Numbered from the stretch's first letter, positions 1 to 13,911 are shown. The stretch: 64,000 nucleotides of DNA from Vibrio aestuarianus (GCF_012395185.1 NZ_JAAZTU010000006.1:1-64000), one strand, 5' to 3'. Program-made: numbers and translations. The notes: generated by a model from the letters alone, not told the origin.

Positions 1-344
1 TACACTAGGCTAGTCTTCGGCAACGTCAGATTGGGATAAGTGAAAGATATGAAACTAACCAATGATTCTTCAGTTTCATACTTAAGTAGCAGGTATTACA
101 AGATTATCAATGTTATTTTCAGTCGCTGATAAATTTGTTTTCTTATTATATCTTCGTGATATACCTTGCATCGACTTATGAAAATAGTGTCAACACTTGC
201 TTATCAGTGTGATCTGAAATGATCCAATTTAAACTGGATCATCTGTTGCAATGAGTTTGTTGTTAAGTACAATGACAACCACCTAAAGCGAAGTAAGGAA
301 TGAATCGTTGTTAAAATGACTTAACAATGGTTTTTTGTACTTTC
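1..344. other. Non-coding region upstream of the lysine riboswitch
   Basis: I see no convincing gene here. The stretch is AT-rich. It holds a 24-bp near-perfect palindrome at 219-242 and an AT-only inverted repeat at 308-314/321-327 followed by six T residues (a weak terminator-like structure). The promoter for the lysW transcript should lie here, but no clear -35/-10 pair stands out. Confidence 0.5.
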
Positions 345-492
345 TTTGACGTAGAGGCGCGATAGGAATGAGTAACTTTTGCTGGGGTGATACCAATGAG
401 CAGAAGTGAAAGGTTTTGTCGCCGAAGTGAGTGTGTATATTAAAACTACTCGCTGGGGTTGTATTCGAATAGGAACAACACTGCCATAGTCT
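345..492 (+). promoter_or_regulatory. Lysine riboswitch (L box)
   Basis: The conserved L-box segments occur in order: GTAGAGGCGC at 351-360, GAGTAAC near 369, GGGGTGA, GAAAGG, CGCCGAAG near 420, CTGGGG near 453 and the closing ACTGCCAT near 480. The core of these blocks is the lysine-binding junction in known lysine riboswitches. Just after it, CCATAGT (484-490) is complementary to ACTATGG (506-512), so the 3' strand of the aptamer can enter an alternative hairpin. That is what one expects of an expression platform. No strong T-tract terminator follows, so control of translation initiation is as likely as attenuation. The downstream gene is a lysine transporter candidate, which agrees with the ligand. 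Confidence 0.9.
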
Positions 493-643
493 ATTATTTT
501 GTTAAACTATGGAGCGCTACTGTAGGGTTGGGTGAAGTGTTCGCTTCCCTTTCGCTTAGTTCAACATTAATTGCGTTGAAATGATTTCTCGTAATTTGTC
601 TGCAGTAGATCTCTGACCATTTACTTACTGGTTTTTGAAGATC

Positions 644-2239
644 ATGAATTTAATCGATTTTGCATCATCTCCCTTATCGCTATTACCGCCATTAGTGGCG
701 TTGAGTTTAGCCGTTATTACCCGCCGTGTTCTGGTGTCGCTTGGTGTCGGCATTTTGCTAGGCGCGTTACTACTCACCAATTACTCGGTAGTCGATGGTA
801 GCAGCTACGTTGTAACTAAAGTAGCTAGTGTGTTTGTGGAAGATGGTGGTCTCAATACTTGGAATATGAGTATTGTCGGATTTTTACTCTTATTAGGCAT
901 GATGACAGCGTTGTTGACATTGTCTGGTGGTACCCGTGCCTTCGCTGGATGGGCGCAGGTACGAGTCAAAAGCAAACGCGGTTCAAAATTGCTTGCTGCA
1001 TTTTTGGGTGTGTTTATTTTCGTTGACGACTATTTTAATAGCTTGGCAGTAGGCTCAATTTCTCGCCCTGTTACTGACCGTTTTTATGTTTCTCGTGCCA
1101 AGCTTGCTTATATTCTAGATTCAACTGCAGCACCGATGTGCGTTGTGATGCCAGCTTCGAGTTGGGGTGCTTATATCATGACTATCATTGGTGGCATTCT
1201 TGTTTCTCATGGTATCACTGAATATTCAGCGCTGGGTGCATACATTCGTCTAGTGCCAATGAATTTTTACGCTATTTTCGCTTTGCTGATGGTGTTTGCT
1301 GTGGTTTGGTTCCAGTTGGATGTTGGCCAAATGCGCAAACACGAAATGGAAGCTTCTCAAGGTCGTGGCTTTGATGATGATAATGATAGCCAACAAGCTC
1401 ATGATTTAAATGAAGAGCTAGACATCAAAGAAAGCGAACACGGCAAAGTATCTGACCTTATTTTGCCAATTGTACTTCTTATTATTGCCACTATTTCAGC
1501 GATGTTATACACAGGTGGTCAATCATTGGCTGCCGATGGCAAAGCCTTTGACTTGTTTGGTGCATTTGAAAATACAGATGTAGGCACTTCGCTTATTTAT
1601 GGCGGTCTAGTCGGCTTGGCAATGGCACTCTTTACGGTATTTAAGCAACAGTTACCAATGATTGATGTTGTGAAAACATTGTGGATTGGTGCTAAGTCTA
1701 TGTTTGGTGCCATTCTAATTTTGGTTTTCGCTTGGACGATCGGTTCTGTCATTGGCGATATGAAGACTGGCGCTTACATGTCTTCACTTGTTCAAGGCAA
1801 CATCAATCCTCACTGGTTGCCTGTTATTTTGTTTTTGCTTTCCGGTCTGATGGCATTCTCTACAGGTACCTCATGGGGTACGTTTGGGATTATGTTACCG
1901 ATAGCGGGTGACATGGCGGGAGCTACAGACATTGCGCTTATGCTACCTATGCTAAGTGCTGTACTTGCGGGTTCTGTGTTTGGTGACCACTGTTCACCGA
2001 TTTCTGACACCACAATTTTGTCATCCACAGGTGCTCGTTGTAATCATATTGACCATGTATCCACACAGCTTCCTTACGCTTTAGCAACTGCCTTGGTTTC
2101 TTGTGTCGGTTTTGTCGTGTTAGGTATGACGGCGTCGGTACTGATCTCCTTTAGTGCCGCTTCGGTTGCCTTTGTGATTGTATGTTTAGTGCTTGCATCT
2201 TTATCTCGTTCAAAAATTACGAATTATGAAAATGCATAG
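644..2239 (+). CDS. lysW: Lysine transporter LysW, NhaC superfamily
   Basis: A 531-residue integral membrane protein of the NhaC Na+/H+ antiporter superfamily. Repeated hydrophobic segments run through the whole length, broken by a very acidic loop around residues 240-265. The family motif VDDYFNSLAVG is near residue 128, and the C-terminal GDHCSPISDTT block near residue 447 is typical of NhaC-like carriers. A lysine riboswitch in the leader makes lysine uptake the likely job; LysW was predicted as a lysine transporter in other gammaproteobacteria on the same grounds. The ATG at 644 was chosen because the first hydrophobic segment starts right after it and a GAAG lies upstream, though the spacing is short; a TTG at 635 would add three residues. 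The substrate is inferred from regulation, not from the sequence. Confidence 0.85.
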   Translation: MNLIDFASSPLSLLPPLVALSLAVITRRVLVSLGVGILLGALLLTNYSVVDGSSYVVTKVASVFVEDGGLNTWNMSIVGFLLLLGMMTALLTLSGGTRAFAGWAQVRVKSKRGSKLLAAFLGVFIFVDDYFNSLAVGSISRPVTDRFYVSRAKLAYILDSTAAPMCVVMPASSWGAYIMTIIGGILVSHGITEYSALGAYIRLVPMNFYAIFALLMVFAVVWFQLDVGQMRKHEMEASQGRGFDDDNDSQQAHDLNEELDIKESEHGKVSDLILPIVLLIIATISAMLYTGGQSLAADGKAFDLFGAFENTDVGTSLIYGGLVGLAMALFTVFKQQLPMIDVVKTLWIGAKSMFGAILILVFAWTIGSVIGDMKTGAYMSSLVQGNINPHWLPVILFLLSGLMAFSTGTSWGTFGIMLPIAGDMAGATDIALMLPMLSAVLAGSVFGDHCSPISDTTILSSTGARCNHIDHVSTQLPYALATALVSCVGFVVLGMTASVLISFSAASVAFVIVCLVLASLSRSKITNYENA

Positions 2240-2263
2240 TTTTTAATATGAAAAATTAATATA

Positions 2264-2288
2264 GGGGAAGGTAAAACTTCCCTTTTTT
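2264..2288 (+). terminator. Terminator after lysW
   Basis: GGGAAG at 2265-2270 pairs with CTTCCC at 2277-2282 around a six-base loop, followed by TTTTTT at 2283-2288. Confidence 0.75.
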
Positions 2289-2339
2289 AATGTGTTAACT
2301 AGTATTTTTACGAAAGATGAAAAAAAACTAAATTTTTGG

Positions 2340-2368
2340 TTGAAAAAACAGACTGGCTTAGTTAGTGT
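2340..2368 (+). promoter_or_regulatory. Candidate promoter of the his operon
   Basis: TTGAAA at 2340-2345 and TAGTGT at 2363-2368 are separated by 17 bases, placed about 40 bases ahead of the his leader peptide. The -35 fits the sigma-70 consensus well, the -10 only partly. Confidence 0.35.
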
Positions 2369-2405
2369 GGATGCAAGACAGTAAGCCAATCAAGGGCTCA
2401 TAAGT

Positions 2406-2453
2406 ATGCGTAATTTTGTAATGAACATTCATCACCATCATCACCCTAAATAA
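2406..2453 (+). CDS. hisL: His operon leader peptide
   Basis: A 15-codon ORF encoding MRNFVMNIHHHHHPK with five consecutive His codons (2430-2444). It acts as the sensor of charged tRNA-His: ribosome stalling in the His run decides which hairpin forms downstream. The terminator-attenuator at 2524-2562 begins about 70 bases after its stop, and hisG follows. E. coli hisL has seven His codons in a row, so this one is slightly shorter. Confidence 0.9.
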   Translation: MRNFVMNIHHHHHPK

Positions 2454-2523
2454 TCTTTCGGGGAGGTGTACGCATACCCGGGAGGCAGGAAACTCTCGGT
2501 GGTTAAGTCAAAGCATTTAGATT

Positions 2524-2562
2524 AAAACCCTCGGGAGACCACAAATCTCCCGAGGGTTTTTT
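2524..2562 (+). terminator. His attenuator (intrinsic terminator in the leader)
   Basis: ACCCTCGGGAGA at 2527-2538 pairs perfectly with TCTCCCGAGGGT at 2546-2557, a 12-bp GC-rich stem followed by a run of T to 2562. The upstream leader contains complementary blocks such as CCCGGGAGG near 2478 and CTCTCGG near 2493, which could form the competing antiterminator. Confidence 0.9.
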
Positions 2563-2621
2563 CATTTTCGGCTTAATTAAAATTCAAATAAATTCAATAA
2601 ATTGTACATAGGGAAATCGTC

Positions 2622-3518
2622 ATGCAAACACAACGCTTAAGAATCGCAATCCAGAAAAAAGGTCGCTTGAGTAAAGAGTGCCAAGACTTACTGAAAAAAT
2701 GTGGTGTCAAATTTAACATCATGGGTGAGCGTTTAGTGGTTCACTCAATGAATATGCCAATTGATTTGTTACTTGTACGTGATGACGATATTCCAGGATT
2801 GGTAATGGACGGTGTCGTTGATCTGGGTTTTATCGGTGAAAACGAATTAGAAGAGGTTCGTTTAGAGCGTCTATCACAAAACAAGCCAAGCGAATTTGTA
2901 CCACTACGTCGCCTTGATTTTGGTGGTTGTCGTTTATCTATTGCGATTAATAAAGATGAGCAATATAACGGCCCTCAAGATTTAGCCGGCAAACGCATTG
3001 CCACGACTTACCCACAACTTCTGAAAGCCTATATGGACAAACAGGGCATTGATTTCAGTACCTGTGTGCTAACAGGCTCAGTTGAAGTCGCTCCTCGCGC
3101 TGGCTTAGCTGACGCGATTGCAGACTTGGTTTCAACTGGTGCGACATTAGAAGCTAATGGTCTTAAAGAAGCCGAGGTAATTTTCCAATCCAAAGCGACA
3201 CTTATTCAACGTCAAGGTGAATTTACGGAAGACAAACAAGCACTGATCGCGCGTTTACTGACGCGTATGCAAGGTGTGATTCAAGCCAAAGAATCGAAAT
3301 ACATCATGCTACATGCTCCTGTTGATCAATTAGAAGCAATCAAAGATCTTCTTCCTGGCGCTGAGGACCCGACGGTTCTTCCTCTGTCTGCTGAGAAAAA
3401 CCGCGTGGCAGTTCATGTCGTGAGCACTGAGAATTTATTTTGGGAAACGATGGAGCGTCTTAAAGCGCTAGGTGCAAGCTCCATTCTAGTGCTACCTATC
3501 GATAAGATGATGGAGTAA
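2622..3518 (+). CDS. hisG: ATP phosphoribosyltransferase HisG
   Basis: A 298-residue enzyme that joins ATP and PRPP to phosphoribosyl-ATP, the first and feedback-inhibited step of histidine synthesis. The length and the C-terminal portion (about residues 225-298, ending with [28 protein letters not shown]) mark the long form with its own ACT-like histidine-binding domain, so no HisZ partner is needed. The N-terminal [10 protein letters not shown] and the PRPP-loop region [24 protein letters not shown] (around residue 150) are characteristic. It is the first structural gene after the attenuator, and hisD begins five bases after its stop codon. Confidence 0.97.
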   Translation: MQTQRLRIAIQKKGRLSKECQDLLKKCGVKFNIMGERLVVHSMNMPIDLLLVRDDDIPGLVMDGVVDLGFIGENELEEVRLERLSQNKPSEFVPLRRLDFGGCRLSIAINKDEQYNGPQDLAGKRIATTYPQLLKAYMDKQGIDFSTCVLTGSVEVAPRAGLADAIADLVSTGATLEANGLKEAEVIFQSKATLIQRQGEFTEDKQALIARLLTRMQGVIQAKESKYIMLHAPVDQLEAIKDLLPGAEDPTVLPLSAEKNRVAVHVVSTENLFWETMERLKALGASSILVLPIDKMME

Positions 3519-3523
3519 CCACG

Positions 3524-4819
3524 ATGAGAACAGTTGTTTGGCAATCATTGAGTGAAACTCAACAAGATTCGATTTTGGAGCGTCCAGCCATTGCCGAAGG
3601 TGTAAACATTACCGCTGCAGTCAATGAGGTGATCGCTAAAGTGAAAGCCGACGGTGATGCGGCATTATTGGAGCTAACAGAGAAGTTTGACCGTGTAAAA
3701 CCGAGCTCAATTCGAGTGTCGAGCGAAGAGATAGATGCCGCTTCAGAGCGCTTGTCTGACAAAATGAAGCAAGCATTAGAGCAAGCCTATGCCAATATTG
3801 CTAAGTTTCACAAAGCGCAGCGCCCACAGCCAATCAAAGTCGAAACGCAACCAGGTGTCGTCTGCGAGCAAGTAACGCGTCCTATCAATACTGTCGGATT
3901 ATACATTCCAGGTGGCAGCGCACCACTTCCTTCTACGGTTTTGATGCTGGGCGTTCCTGCTCAAATCGCAGGTTGTCGAAAAGTCGTGCTTTGTTCACCG
4001 CCACCGATTGCAGATGAGATCCTCTATGTTGCTAAGTTATGCAATATCGATGAAGTGTATAACGTTGGTGGCGGTCAAGCGATTGCAGCAATGGCATATG
4101 GAACAGAGTCGGTCTCTAAAGTAGACAAAATATTCGGCCCCGGTAATGCCTACGTAACAGAAGCAAAGCGCCAAGTGAGTAATGATTTTCGTGGTGCAGC
4201 CATTGATATGCCAGCGGGTCCTTCAGAAGTGCTTGTAATTGCTGATGAAACGGCCGATGCCGATTTTATTGCCGCAGACTTACTTAGCCAAGCCGAGCAT
4301 GGTCCCGACTCTCAAGTGGTACTGGTAACACCATCGCCAGTAATCGCAGACCAAGTCACCGATGCGGTACAAAAGCAACTAAAAGAGTTGTCACGTGCTG
4401 CTATCGCAGAAAAGGCGCTTGCTTCAAGTTTGATCATAATTGCCGAATCATTAACTCAAGCGGTTTCTATCTCTAACTATTACGGTCCTGAGCACTTAAT
4501 TGTTCAAACACGTAACCCGCGTGAGTTGTTGCCATTACTTGATAATGCCGGCTCAATTTTCTTAGGTGATTGGTCGCCAGAATCGGCAGGTGATTACGCC
4601 TCAGGTACAAACCATGTGCTGCCAACCTACGGCTATACACGCACTTATTCTAGCCTTGGTCTGGCCGACTTTAGTAAGCGAATGACAGTGCAAGAACTTA
4701 GCGCTGATGGGCTTCAACTGCTTGCACCAACGGTTGTAACGATGGCTGAAGCTGAAGGTTTGGATGCCCATAAACGTGCGGTAACCATTCGAGTCGAAAA
4801 ATTGCAGAAGGTGAAATGA
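3524..4819 (+). CDS. hisD: Histidinol dehydrogenase HisD
   Basis: A 431-residue NAD-dependent zinc enzyme that oxidises L-histidinol twice to histidine, the last two steps of the pathway. The sequence shows the family blocks [14 protein letters not shown] (near residue 205), [12 protein letters not shown] (zinc ligands, near 255) and YYGPEHL with the catalytic Glu-His pair (near 325), then [13 protein letters not shown] near 362. Length is normal. It starts six bases after hisG and its stop codon overlaps the first possible hisC ATG, so the genes are transcribed and probably translated in coupling. Confidence 0.97.
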   Translation: MRTVVWQSLSETQQDSILERPAIAEGVNITAAVNEVIAKVKADGDAALLELTEKFDRVKPSSIRVSSEEIDAASERLSDKMKQALEQAYANIAKFHKAQRPQPIKVETQPGVVCEQVTRPINTVGLYIPGGSAPLPSTVLMLGVPAQIAGCRKVVLCSPPPIADEILYVAKLCNIDEVYNVGGGQAIAAMAYGTESVSKVDKIFGPGNAYVTEAKRQVSNDFRGAAIDMPAGPSEVLVIADETADADFIAADLLSQAEHGPDSQVVLVTPSPVIADQVTDAVQKQLKELSRAAIAEKALASSLIIIAESLTQAVSISNYYGPEHLIVQTRNPRELLPLLDNAGSIFLGDWSPESAGDYASGTNHVLPTYGYTRTYSSLGLADFSKRMTVQELSADGLQLLAPTVVTMAEAEGLDAHKRAVTIRVEKLQKVK

Positions 4820-4821
4820 TC

Positions 4822-5862
4822 ATGGAAAAACTGGCTCGTAAACAGATTCAGGCATTAAAACCTTACCTGTCAGCTCGCCGTATTGGTGGCACAGGAGATG
4901 TTTGGCTTAACGCTAATGAATCTCCATTCAATAATGAATACAAAACAGACTTCGCACGCTTGAATCGTTATAGCGATTGCCAACCTAAAGCAATGATTGA
5001 CGCTTATGCGGCTTATGCGGGAGTAAAACCTGAACAAGTACTCACTTCACGTGGTGCTGATGAAGGTATCGAGCTGTTGATCCGCGCTTTTTGTGAACCT
5101 AACGAAGACGCGATTTTATACTGTCCACCGACTTACGGTATGTATGCGATTAGCGCAGAGACCATTGGCGTCGAGCGTAAAGTTGTCCCTTTGACAGACG
5201 AGTGGCAGCTTGACTTGGATGCGATTACTGCCAATTTGGATAATGTGAAGCTCGTTTTTGTTTGTAGTCCAAATAACCCAACTGGTAATTTGGTTGAGCG
5301 TAACGACATCATTTCGCTATTGGAGATGACAAAAGATCGCGCCATTGTGGTGATGGATGAAGCATATATTGATTTTTGTCCAGAGGCATCGACCGTTGAT
5401 TTATTAGCGAAATATCCGAATTTGGCAATTTTGCGCACCTTATCTAAAGCATTTGCACTGGCTGGATTGCGTTGTGGTTTTACCTTAGCCAATAAAGAAT
5501 TGATCGACGTATTACAAAAAGTGATTGCTCCTTACCCTGTGCCAGTTCCTGTCGCTGAAATAGCGATTCAGGCACTGTCTGAAGCTGGTCTTGCTCGCGC
5601 TAAATTCCAAGTATTGGATCTCAATGCGAACCGTGCATATCTACAGGCTGGTTTATATATGGTGCCTAATTTGACCGTCTATGAAGGTTGGGGCAACTAT
5701 TTACTGGTGAAATTCCCAGATGGTGATGCGCTATTTAAAGCCGCCTGGGGGCACGGGATTATCTTGCGAAATTCGCCGATCCAAGACTGCGTCAGAATCA
5801 GTGTGGGTAATCGAGAAGAGTGTGAAAAAACGCTCGCGTTTATTCGTAATTATTACCAATAA
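4822..5862 (+). CDS. hisC: Histidinol-phosphate aminotransferase HisC
   Basis: A 346-residue fold-type I PLP enzyme that transfers an amino group from glutamate to imidazole-acetol phosphate. The PLP lysine lies in [15 protein letters not shown] (about K209), with SPNNPTGN and DEAYIDF upstream and the substrate-binding LNANESPF near the N terminus. There are two possible starts: ATG at 4816, which overlaps the hisD stop as ATGA, and ATG at 4822. The Shine-Dalgarno AGAAGGTG ends only two bases before 4816 but eight before 4822, so I prefer 4822. Unusually for an enterobacterial-type his operon, the next gene does not overlap: 118 bases separate it from hisB. Confidence 0.95.
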   Translation: MEKLARKQIQALKPYLSARRIGGTGDVWLNANESPFNNEYKTDFARLNRYSDCQPKAMIDAYAAYAGVKPEQVLTSRGADEGIELLIRAFCEPNEDAILYCPPTYGMYAISAETIGVERKVVPLTDEWQLDLDAITANLDNVKLVFVCSPNNPTGNLVERNDIISLLEMTKDRAIVVMDEAYIDFCPEASTVDLLAKYPNLAILRTLSKAFALAGLRCGFTLANKELIDVLQKVIAPYPVPVPVAEIAIQALSEAGLARAKFQVLDLNANRAYLQAGLYMVPNLTVYEGWGNYLLVKFPDGDALFKAAWGHGIILRNSPIQDCVRISVGNREECEKTLAFIRNYYQ

Positions 5863-5931
5863 CCTATTGGGTATAACTAGTCGCCACTTTGTATAAAAAC
5901 ACGTTGCGGCAGAGAAATAATAAACAATAAG

Positions 5932-5959
5932 CCTATGACGATGAATAAAACGTTATAGG
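5932..5959 (+). repeat. Hairpin in the hisC-hisB gap
   Basis: CCTATGACG (5932-5940) and CGTTATAGG (5951-5959) form a 9-bp stem with one G-T pair and a ten-base loop, 21 bases before the hisB start. There is no T-tract, so it is not an obvious terminator. An RNA processing or stability element, or a remnant, are possible readings. Confidence 0.55.
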
Positions 5960-5980
5960 TCAATAGAAAAGGATATTCCC

Positions 5981-7054
5981 GTGAGCAAGCAGCAAAAAAT
6001 TCTCTTCATTGATCGAGATGGCACCTTAATTGTTGAGCCGCCGGTCGACTTTCAAGTGGATCGCTTAGACAAACTCAAATTCGAACCTTATGTCATCCCA
6101 AGTCTACTGGCTCTGCAAGAGGCAGGGTATAGACTGGTAATGGTGACAAACCAAGACGGGTTAGGTACCGATAGCTACCCGCAGGATGATTTTGATGCAC
6201 CACATAATATGATGATGGATGTGTTTGAATCACAAGGCGTTAAATTTGATGATGTGTTGATCTGTCCACATTTCGAAAAAGATAACTGCACTTGTCGTAA
6301 GCCTAAATTGGGTATGGTGAAAGAATACCTGCAAGCGGGTAAGGTAGATTTTCAACAATCAGTTGTGATTGGCGACCGCACCACGGATCTTCAACTTGCT
6401 GAAAATATGGCGATTCGTGGCATTCAATATCACCCGCAAACCATGGGCTGGCGTGAGATTCTAAAAGCGTTAACGGTCAACGCTCGCACTGCGGAAGTAG
6501 TACGTACTACCAAGGAAACTGACATTAAGGTCGCGGTGAATTTGGATGAAAGTGGTAACAACAAAATTGAAACCGGATTGGGCTTTTTTGACCATATGCT
6601 TGATCAAATAGCAACTCACGGTGGCTTCCAACTTAAGTTGAGTGTTAATGGTGATCTACACATCGATGATCACCACACGGTTGAAGATACCGCTTTGGCG
6701 CTAGGACAAGCCTTAAAAGATGCGCTAGGTGACAAACGTGGAATTGGTCGTTTTGGTTTCTCATTACCGATGGATGAATGTTTGGCACAGTGTGCGCTCG
6801 ATCTGTCAGGGCGTCCTTACCTTAAATTTGATGCAACATTCAGTCGTGAACAAGTCGGGGACCTATCTACAGAAATGGTGTATCACTTTTTCCGCTCACT
6901 GACGGACACTTTAGCGTGCACGCTGCATCTCTCTTCAACTGGTGAGAATGATCACCACATTATTGAAAGCTTGTTTAAAGCCTTTGGCCGTACGTTACGC
7001 CAAGCGATTAGAGTAGAAGGCAATGAACTTCCTAGCAGTAAAGGGGTGCTTTAA
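5981..7054 (+). CDS. hisB: Bifunctional histidinol-phosphatase / imidazoleglycerol-phosphate dehydratase HisB
   Basis: A 357-residue fusion enzyme. The N-terminal HAD phosphatase (about 1-160) shows FIDRDGTL (D11 nucleophile, D13 acid), TNQDGLGT and a zinc-binding group [15 protein letters not shown] near residue 92; it hydrolyses histidinol phosphate. The C-terminal IGP dehydratase (about 167-357) shows [15 protein letters not shown], the HHTVEDTAL metal motif and the second [10 protein letters not shown] motif. The start is GTG at 5981, preceded by AAAGGATATTCCC. The enterobacterial-type fusion is intact. The stop overlaps the hisH ATG (TAATG). Confidence 0.96.
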   Translation: MSKQQKILFIDRDGTLIVEPPVDFQVDRLDKLKFEPYVIPSLLALQEAGYRLVMVTNQDGLGTDSYPQDDFDAPHNMMMDVFESQGVKFDDVLICPHFEKDNCTCRKPKLGMVKEYLQAGKVDFQQSVVIGDRTTDLQLAENMAIRGIQYHPQTMGWREILKALTVNARTAEVVRTTKETDIKVAVNLDESGNNKIETGLGFFDHMLDQIATHGGFQLKLSVNGDLHIDDHHTVEDTALALGQALKDALGDKRGIGRFGFSLPMDECLAQCALDLSGRPYLKFDATFSREQVGDLSTEMVYHFFRSLTDTLACTLHLSSTGENDHHIIESLFKAFGRTLRQAIRVEGNELPSSKGVL

Positions 7055-7680
7055 TGTCGTTAGCCAGTGAAAAACAAAAAGTTGTTATCATCGATACGGG
7101 ATGCGCCAATGTCTCTTCGGTTAAGTTTGCTATTGAACGTTTAGGTTACCCTGTCACCACATCAAAGCAACCAAGTGTAGTGCTAGCCGCAGATAAACTC
7201 TTTTTGCCAGGGGTGGGAACAGCAAGCGAAGCGATGAAAAACTTGCAAGAGCGAGACTTGATCGCTTTGGTTAAGCAAGTTGAAAAGCCGTTACTCGGCA
7301 TCTGTTTGGGGATGCAATTATTAGGCAAATTATCCGAAGAAAAAGGCCAAAAAGCCAATGAGATAGTGGAATGCTTAGGCTTGTGTGATGGTGAAGTTCG
7401 CTTAATGGATACCGGAGATTTACCGCTGCCGCATATGGGGTGGAATACGGTCAGCGCCAAAGCTGGGCACCCGCTGTTTAAAGGTATCGAAGAGGATGAG
7501 TATTTCTACTTCGTACACAGTTTTGCTATGCCAGTTGGTGAGTACACCATTGCAGCATGTGAATACGGCAAACCTTTTACCGCCGCGCTGCAAAGCGGTA
7601 ACTATTATGGCGTACAATTTCATCCAGAGCGCTCATCAAAAGCAGGTTCAACGTTGATTAAGAACTTCTTGGAATTATAA
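7054..7680 (+). CDS. hisH: Imidazole glycerol phosphate synthase, glutaminase subunit HisH
   Basis: A 208-residue class I glutamine amidotransferase that makes ammonia for HisF. The triad is visible: C84 in [12 protein letters not shown]190 and E192 in [10 protein letters not shown]. The oxyanion-strand region LFLPGVGTA lies at 49-57. The start codon overlaps the hisB stop. HisH and HisF form the heterodimeric synthase, although hisA lies between them as in other his operons. Confidence 0.96.
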   Translation: MSLASEKQKVVIIDTGCANVSSVKFAIERLGYPVTTSKQPSVVLAADKLFLPGVGTASEAMKNLQERDLIALVKQVEKPLLGICLGMQLLGKLSEEKGQKANEIVECLGLCDGEVRLMDTGDLPLPHMGWNTVSAKAGHPLFKGIEEDEYFYFVHSFAMPVGEYTIAACEYGKPFTAALQSGNYYGVQFHPERSSKAGSTLIKNFLEL

Positions 7681-9181
<1,501 letters not shown>

Positions 9182-9185
<4 letters not shown>

Positions 9186-9817
9186 GTTTTGAAGTATCGA
9201 GTGCAGCAGCACTTTCTGAACGTATTGATTGGGACAAAGTCGAAGGCTTAGTACCGGCTATAGTGCAAGACTTTCAGTCTAGCCAAGTATTGATGATGGG
9301 TTACATGAACCAGGAGGCGCTGCAAAAAACCGCACAAACAGGGCAGGTGACCTTCTTCTCACGAACTAAACAGCGCCTTTGGACCAAAGGTGAAACTTCA
9401 GGCAATGTATTACAACTGAAGAATATGGCTCTTGATTGCGATAACGATACGCTGCTGGTGAAAGTGGATCCTATTGGGCCAACGTGCCACACCGGTACGA
9501 CAACCTGCTGGGATGCGGACACACAAGAAGAGTCACAAATGGTGTGGCTTCATCAACTTGAGCAGCTATTGGCTGCCCGCAAGAGTGCCGACCCAGACTC
9601 CTCTTATACTGCCAGCCTTTACGCTCGGGGAACCAAGCGTATTTCGCAGAAAGTGGGCGAAGAAGGTGTTGAAGTTGCGCTTGCGGCGACGTCGGGCGAT
9701 AAGGCGGAATTAGTGTGTGAATCAGCAGATTTGCTCTATCACTTGTTAGTACTGCTGCAAGACCAAGGATTATCGCTCAGTGATGTGATAAATAAGCTTA
9801 AAGAACGCCATAAATAA
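9182..9817 (+). CDS. hisI: Bifunctional phosphoribosyl-AMP cyclohydrolase / phosphoribosyl-ATP pyrophosphatase HisI
   Basis: A 211-residue fusion catalysing steps two and three of histidine synthesis. The N-terminal cyclohydrolase (about 1-120) shows WTKGETSGN and [25 protein letters not shown], with metal-binding Asp and Cys residues. The C-terminal pyrophosphohydrolase (about 125-211) shows [17 protein letters not shown], the acidic Mg-binding helix. It is the last gene of the operon, followed at once by a strong terminator. The fused arrangement is also called hisIE. Confidence 0.96.
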
Positions 9818-9824
9818 CGAATTA

Positions 9825-9855
9825 AAGCCTCTTATGACAAGAGGCTTCATTTTTT
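9825..9855. terminator. Bidirectional terminator between hisI and rluE
   Basis: AAGCCTCTT (9825-9833) and AAGAGGCTT (9839-9847) form a 9-bp stem with T-rich sequence after it on the + strand and A-rich sequence before it, between two convergent genes. Confidence 0.8.
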
Positions 9856-9867
9856 GTTTGAAAAGAT

Positions 9868-10551
9868 TTATAGAGTAATTTCTTTCCATTCGCCGGGCTG
9901 TAAATCGCCCAAGGTCATTTCTCCCAATGAATAGCGAATGAGCCGTAAAGTCGGAAAGCCAATATTGGCGGTCATTCGCCTTACTTGACGGTTTCTGCCT
10001 TCGATTATGGTGATAGCAAGCCATGTAGTAGGGATATTAGCGCGAAAACGAACTGGAGGATTACGCTCCCAAAGCTGCGGCTGTTCTATGATTTCCACAA
10101 CGGCGGGGAGGGTCATCCCATCTTTTAGCTCTACACCATTACGCAGTTTATCTAAGTCAGCTTGCAGAGGCTCTCCTTCCACTTGTACCCAGTATGTCTT
10201 TGGCGATTTCGATTGCGGCTGGGTTAATTTAGCCTGCAAGATCCCATCATTGGTTAAAACCATTAATCCCTCGCTGTCTCTATCTAATCGCCCTGCGGCA
10301 TAGACATCTTTAACCGGGATGAAATCAGCGAGTGTTTTGCGACCTTCGCCATCGGTAAACTGGCTCAAGGTATCGTAAGGTTTGTTGAAGATAATGATTT
10401 TGCGTTCGGAAATTGAAACACGTTTTTTAGTGTTATCTGAGGGTGCTTTTGCCGCCGCCGGACGCCTTTTTTGCTGGCCACGCTGTTTTAAATTAGAAGA
10501 ACGAGAAGATCGAGATGAAGAGGAGAAATCACTGCGCAAGCGGGATGACAT
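9868..10551 (-). CDS. rluE: 23S rRNA pseudouridine(2457) synthase RluE
   Basis: A 227-residue RsuA-family pseudouridine synthase. The catalytic aspartate is in [19 protein letters not shown] (about D90). [20 protein letters not shown] and [23 protein letters not shown] match RluE closely, so the target is probably U2457 of 23S rRNA. A basic, Ser/Arg-rich tail of about 45 residues precedes the domain. The reading frame is open back to 10653, but the ATG at 10551 has AAGGT seven bases upstream and gives the usual length. It converges on hisI. Confidence 0.9.
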   Translation of the reverse strand: MSSRLRSDFSSSSRSSRSSNLKQRGQQKRRPAAAKAPSDNTKKRVSISERKIIIFNKPYDTLSQFTDGEGRKTLADFIPVKDVYAAGRLDRDSEGLMVLTNDGILQAKLTQPQSKSPKTYWVQVEGEPLQADLDKLRNGVELKDGMTLPAVVEIIEQPQLWERNPPVRFRANIPTTWLAITIIEGRNRQVRRMTANIGFPTLRLIRYSLGEMTLGDLQPGEWKEITL

Positions 10552-13137
<2,586 letters not shown>

Positions 13138-13155
13138 CGCGAATCCACAATCAAC

Positions 13156-13181
13156 AAAACCCGCCAGTTGGCGGGTTTTTT
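13156..13181 (+). terminator. Terminator after icd
   Basis: CCCGCC (13160-13165) pairs with GGCGGG (13170-13175), a four-base loop, then TTTTTT (13176-13181). Upstream AAAA lets it also work for the convergent cspD. Confidence 0.85.
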
Positions 13182-13206
13182 AATCAAATACACGTATTGG
13201 CAGCGA

Positions 13207-13428
13207 TTATTTTGCGAGTTGACCTTCAATGGGAACAACAGCGCTAGCGTGATATCCTTTAGGGCCTTCTTCAACTTCATAAGAAACTTGTTGCCCCGCT
13301 TTAAGCGTGCGATAGCCTTCCATTTGAATTGTTGAGTAATGAGCAAAAATATCGGAATCTTCACCTTCTGGGCAGATAAACCCAAATCCTTTTGCGTTGT
13401 TAAACCATTTAACTGTACCTGTAGCCAT
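13207..13428 (-). CDS. cspD: Cold-shock-domain protein CspD
   Basis: A 73-residue single cold-shock domain that binds single-stranded nucleic acid. RNP1 is KGFGFI (13-18) and RNP2 is DIFAHY (26-31). The sequence after the domain (GYHASAVVPIEGQLAK) and the position beside clpS-clpA point to CspD, a stationary-phase replication inhibitor in E. coli, rather than a CspA-type cold-shock protein. Convergent with icd and divergent from clpS. Confidence 0.9.
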   Translation of the reverse strand: MATGTVKWFNNAKGFGFICPEGEDSDIFAHYSTIQMEGYRTLKAGQQVSYEVEEGPKGYHASAVVPIEGQLAK

Positions 13429-13911
13429 GCTTTACATCCTTAATTGCATTTTAGTTACTGATGTTATTGACGAGACACCTATCCAAAAAATGTGACTCTA
13501 TCAGTGAATATCAATTCAGACGCTGCCAAATTTTTAGTCACTAATTGACCAATGTAGCCAATGATTTCGCTCAGTCAATAGGCAAAATGTATAATATTCG
13601 ACATATTTGCAAACAAATCACTTTTAAGCATTACATTTCCGTAACGAACAAAAGCAGGGTAAGTCCATAAATTTTTAATATAGATGCTGTATTTCTGCTG
13701 TAATTTTAGCCAATTACATCTAGGCTCGATCTGAATAGCAATGTTTTATTTGCAGCGATACAATTGCTGCATTAGTCTTTAACTAAGGGTTGTTTTTCAA
13801 CTGTGTCGAAAACATTTACTGATGTGAACGGCAAAACAGTTACTGAGAGGCACAACAGTTACACTATGCAGAGAACACTCTAAGTAGAGAAACACTCTAA
13901 ATGCGGTCATC
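13429..13911. other. Divergent intergenic region cspD / clpS
   Basis: 483 bases with no convincing gene. AT-rich near cspD. Close to clpS there is a 17-base-period direct repeat: AACACTCTAA at 13874-13883 and again at 13891-13900, plus two copies of AACAGTTAC near 13835 and 13855. These could be regulator sites or chance. Confidence 0.4.

Noticed and set aside
9474..9713. Plus-strand ORF of 79 codons inside hisI
   Set aside because: It lies wholly within the well-supported hisI in another frame and shows no family features.
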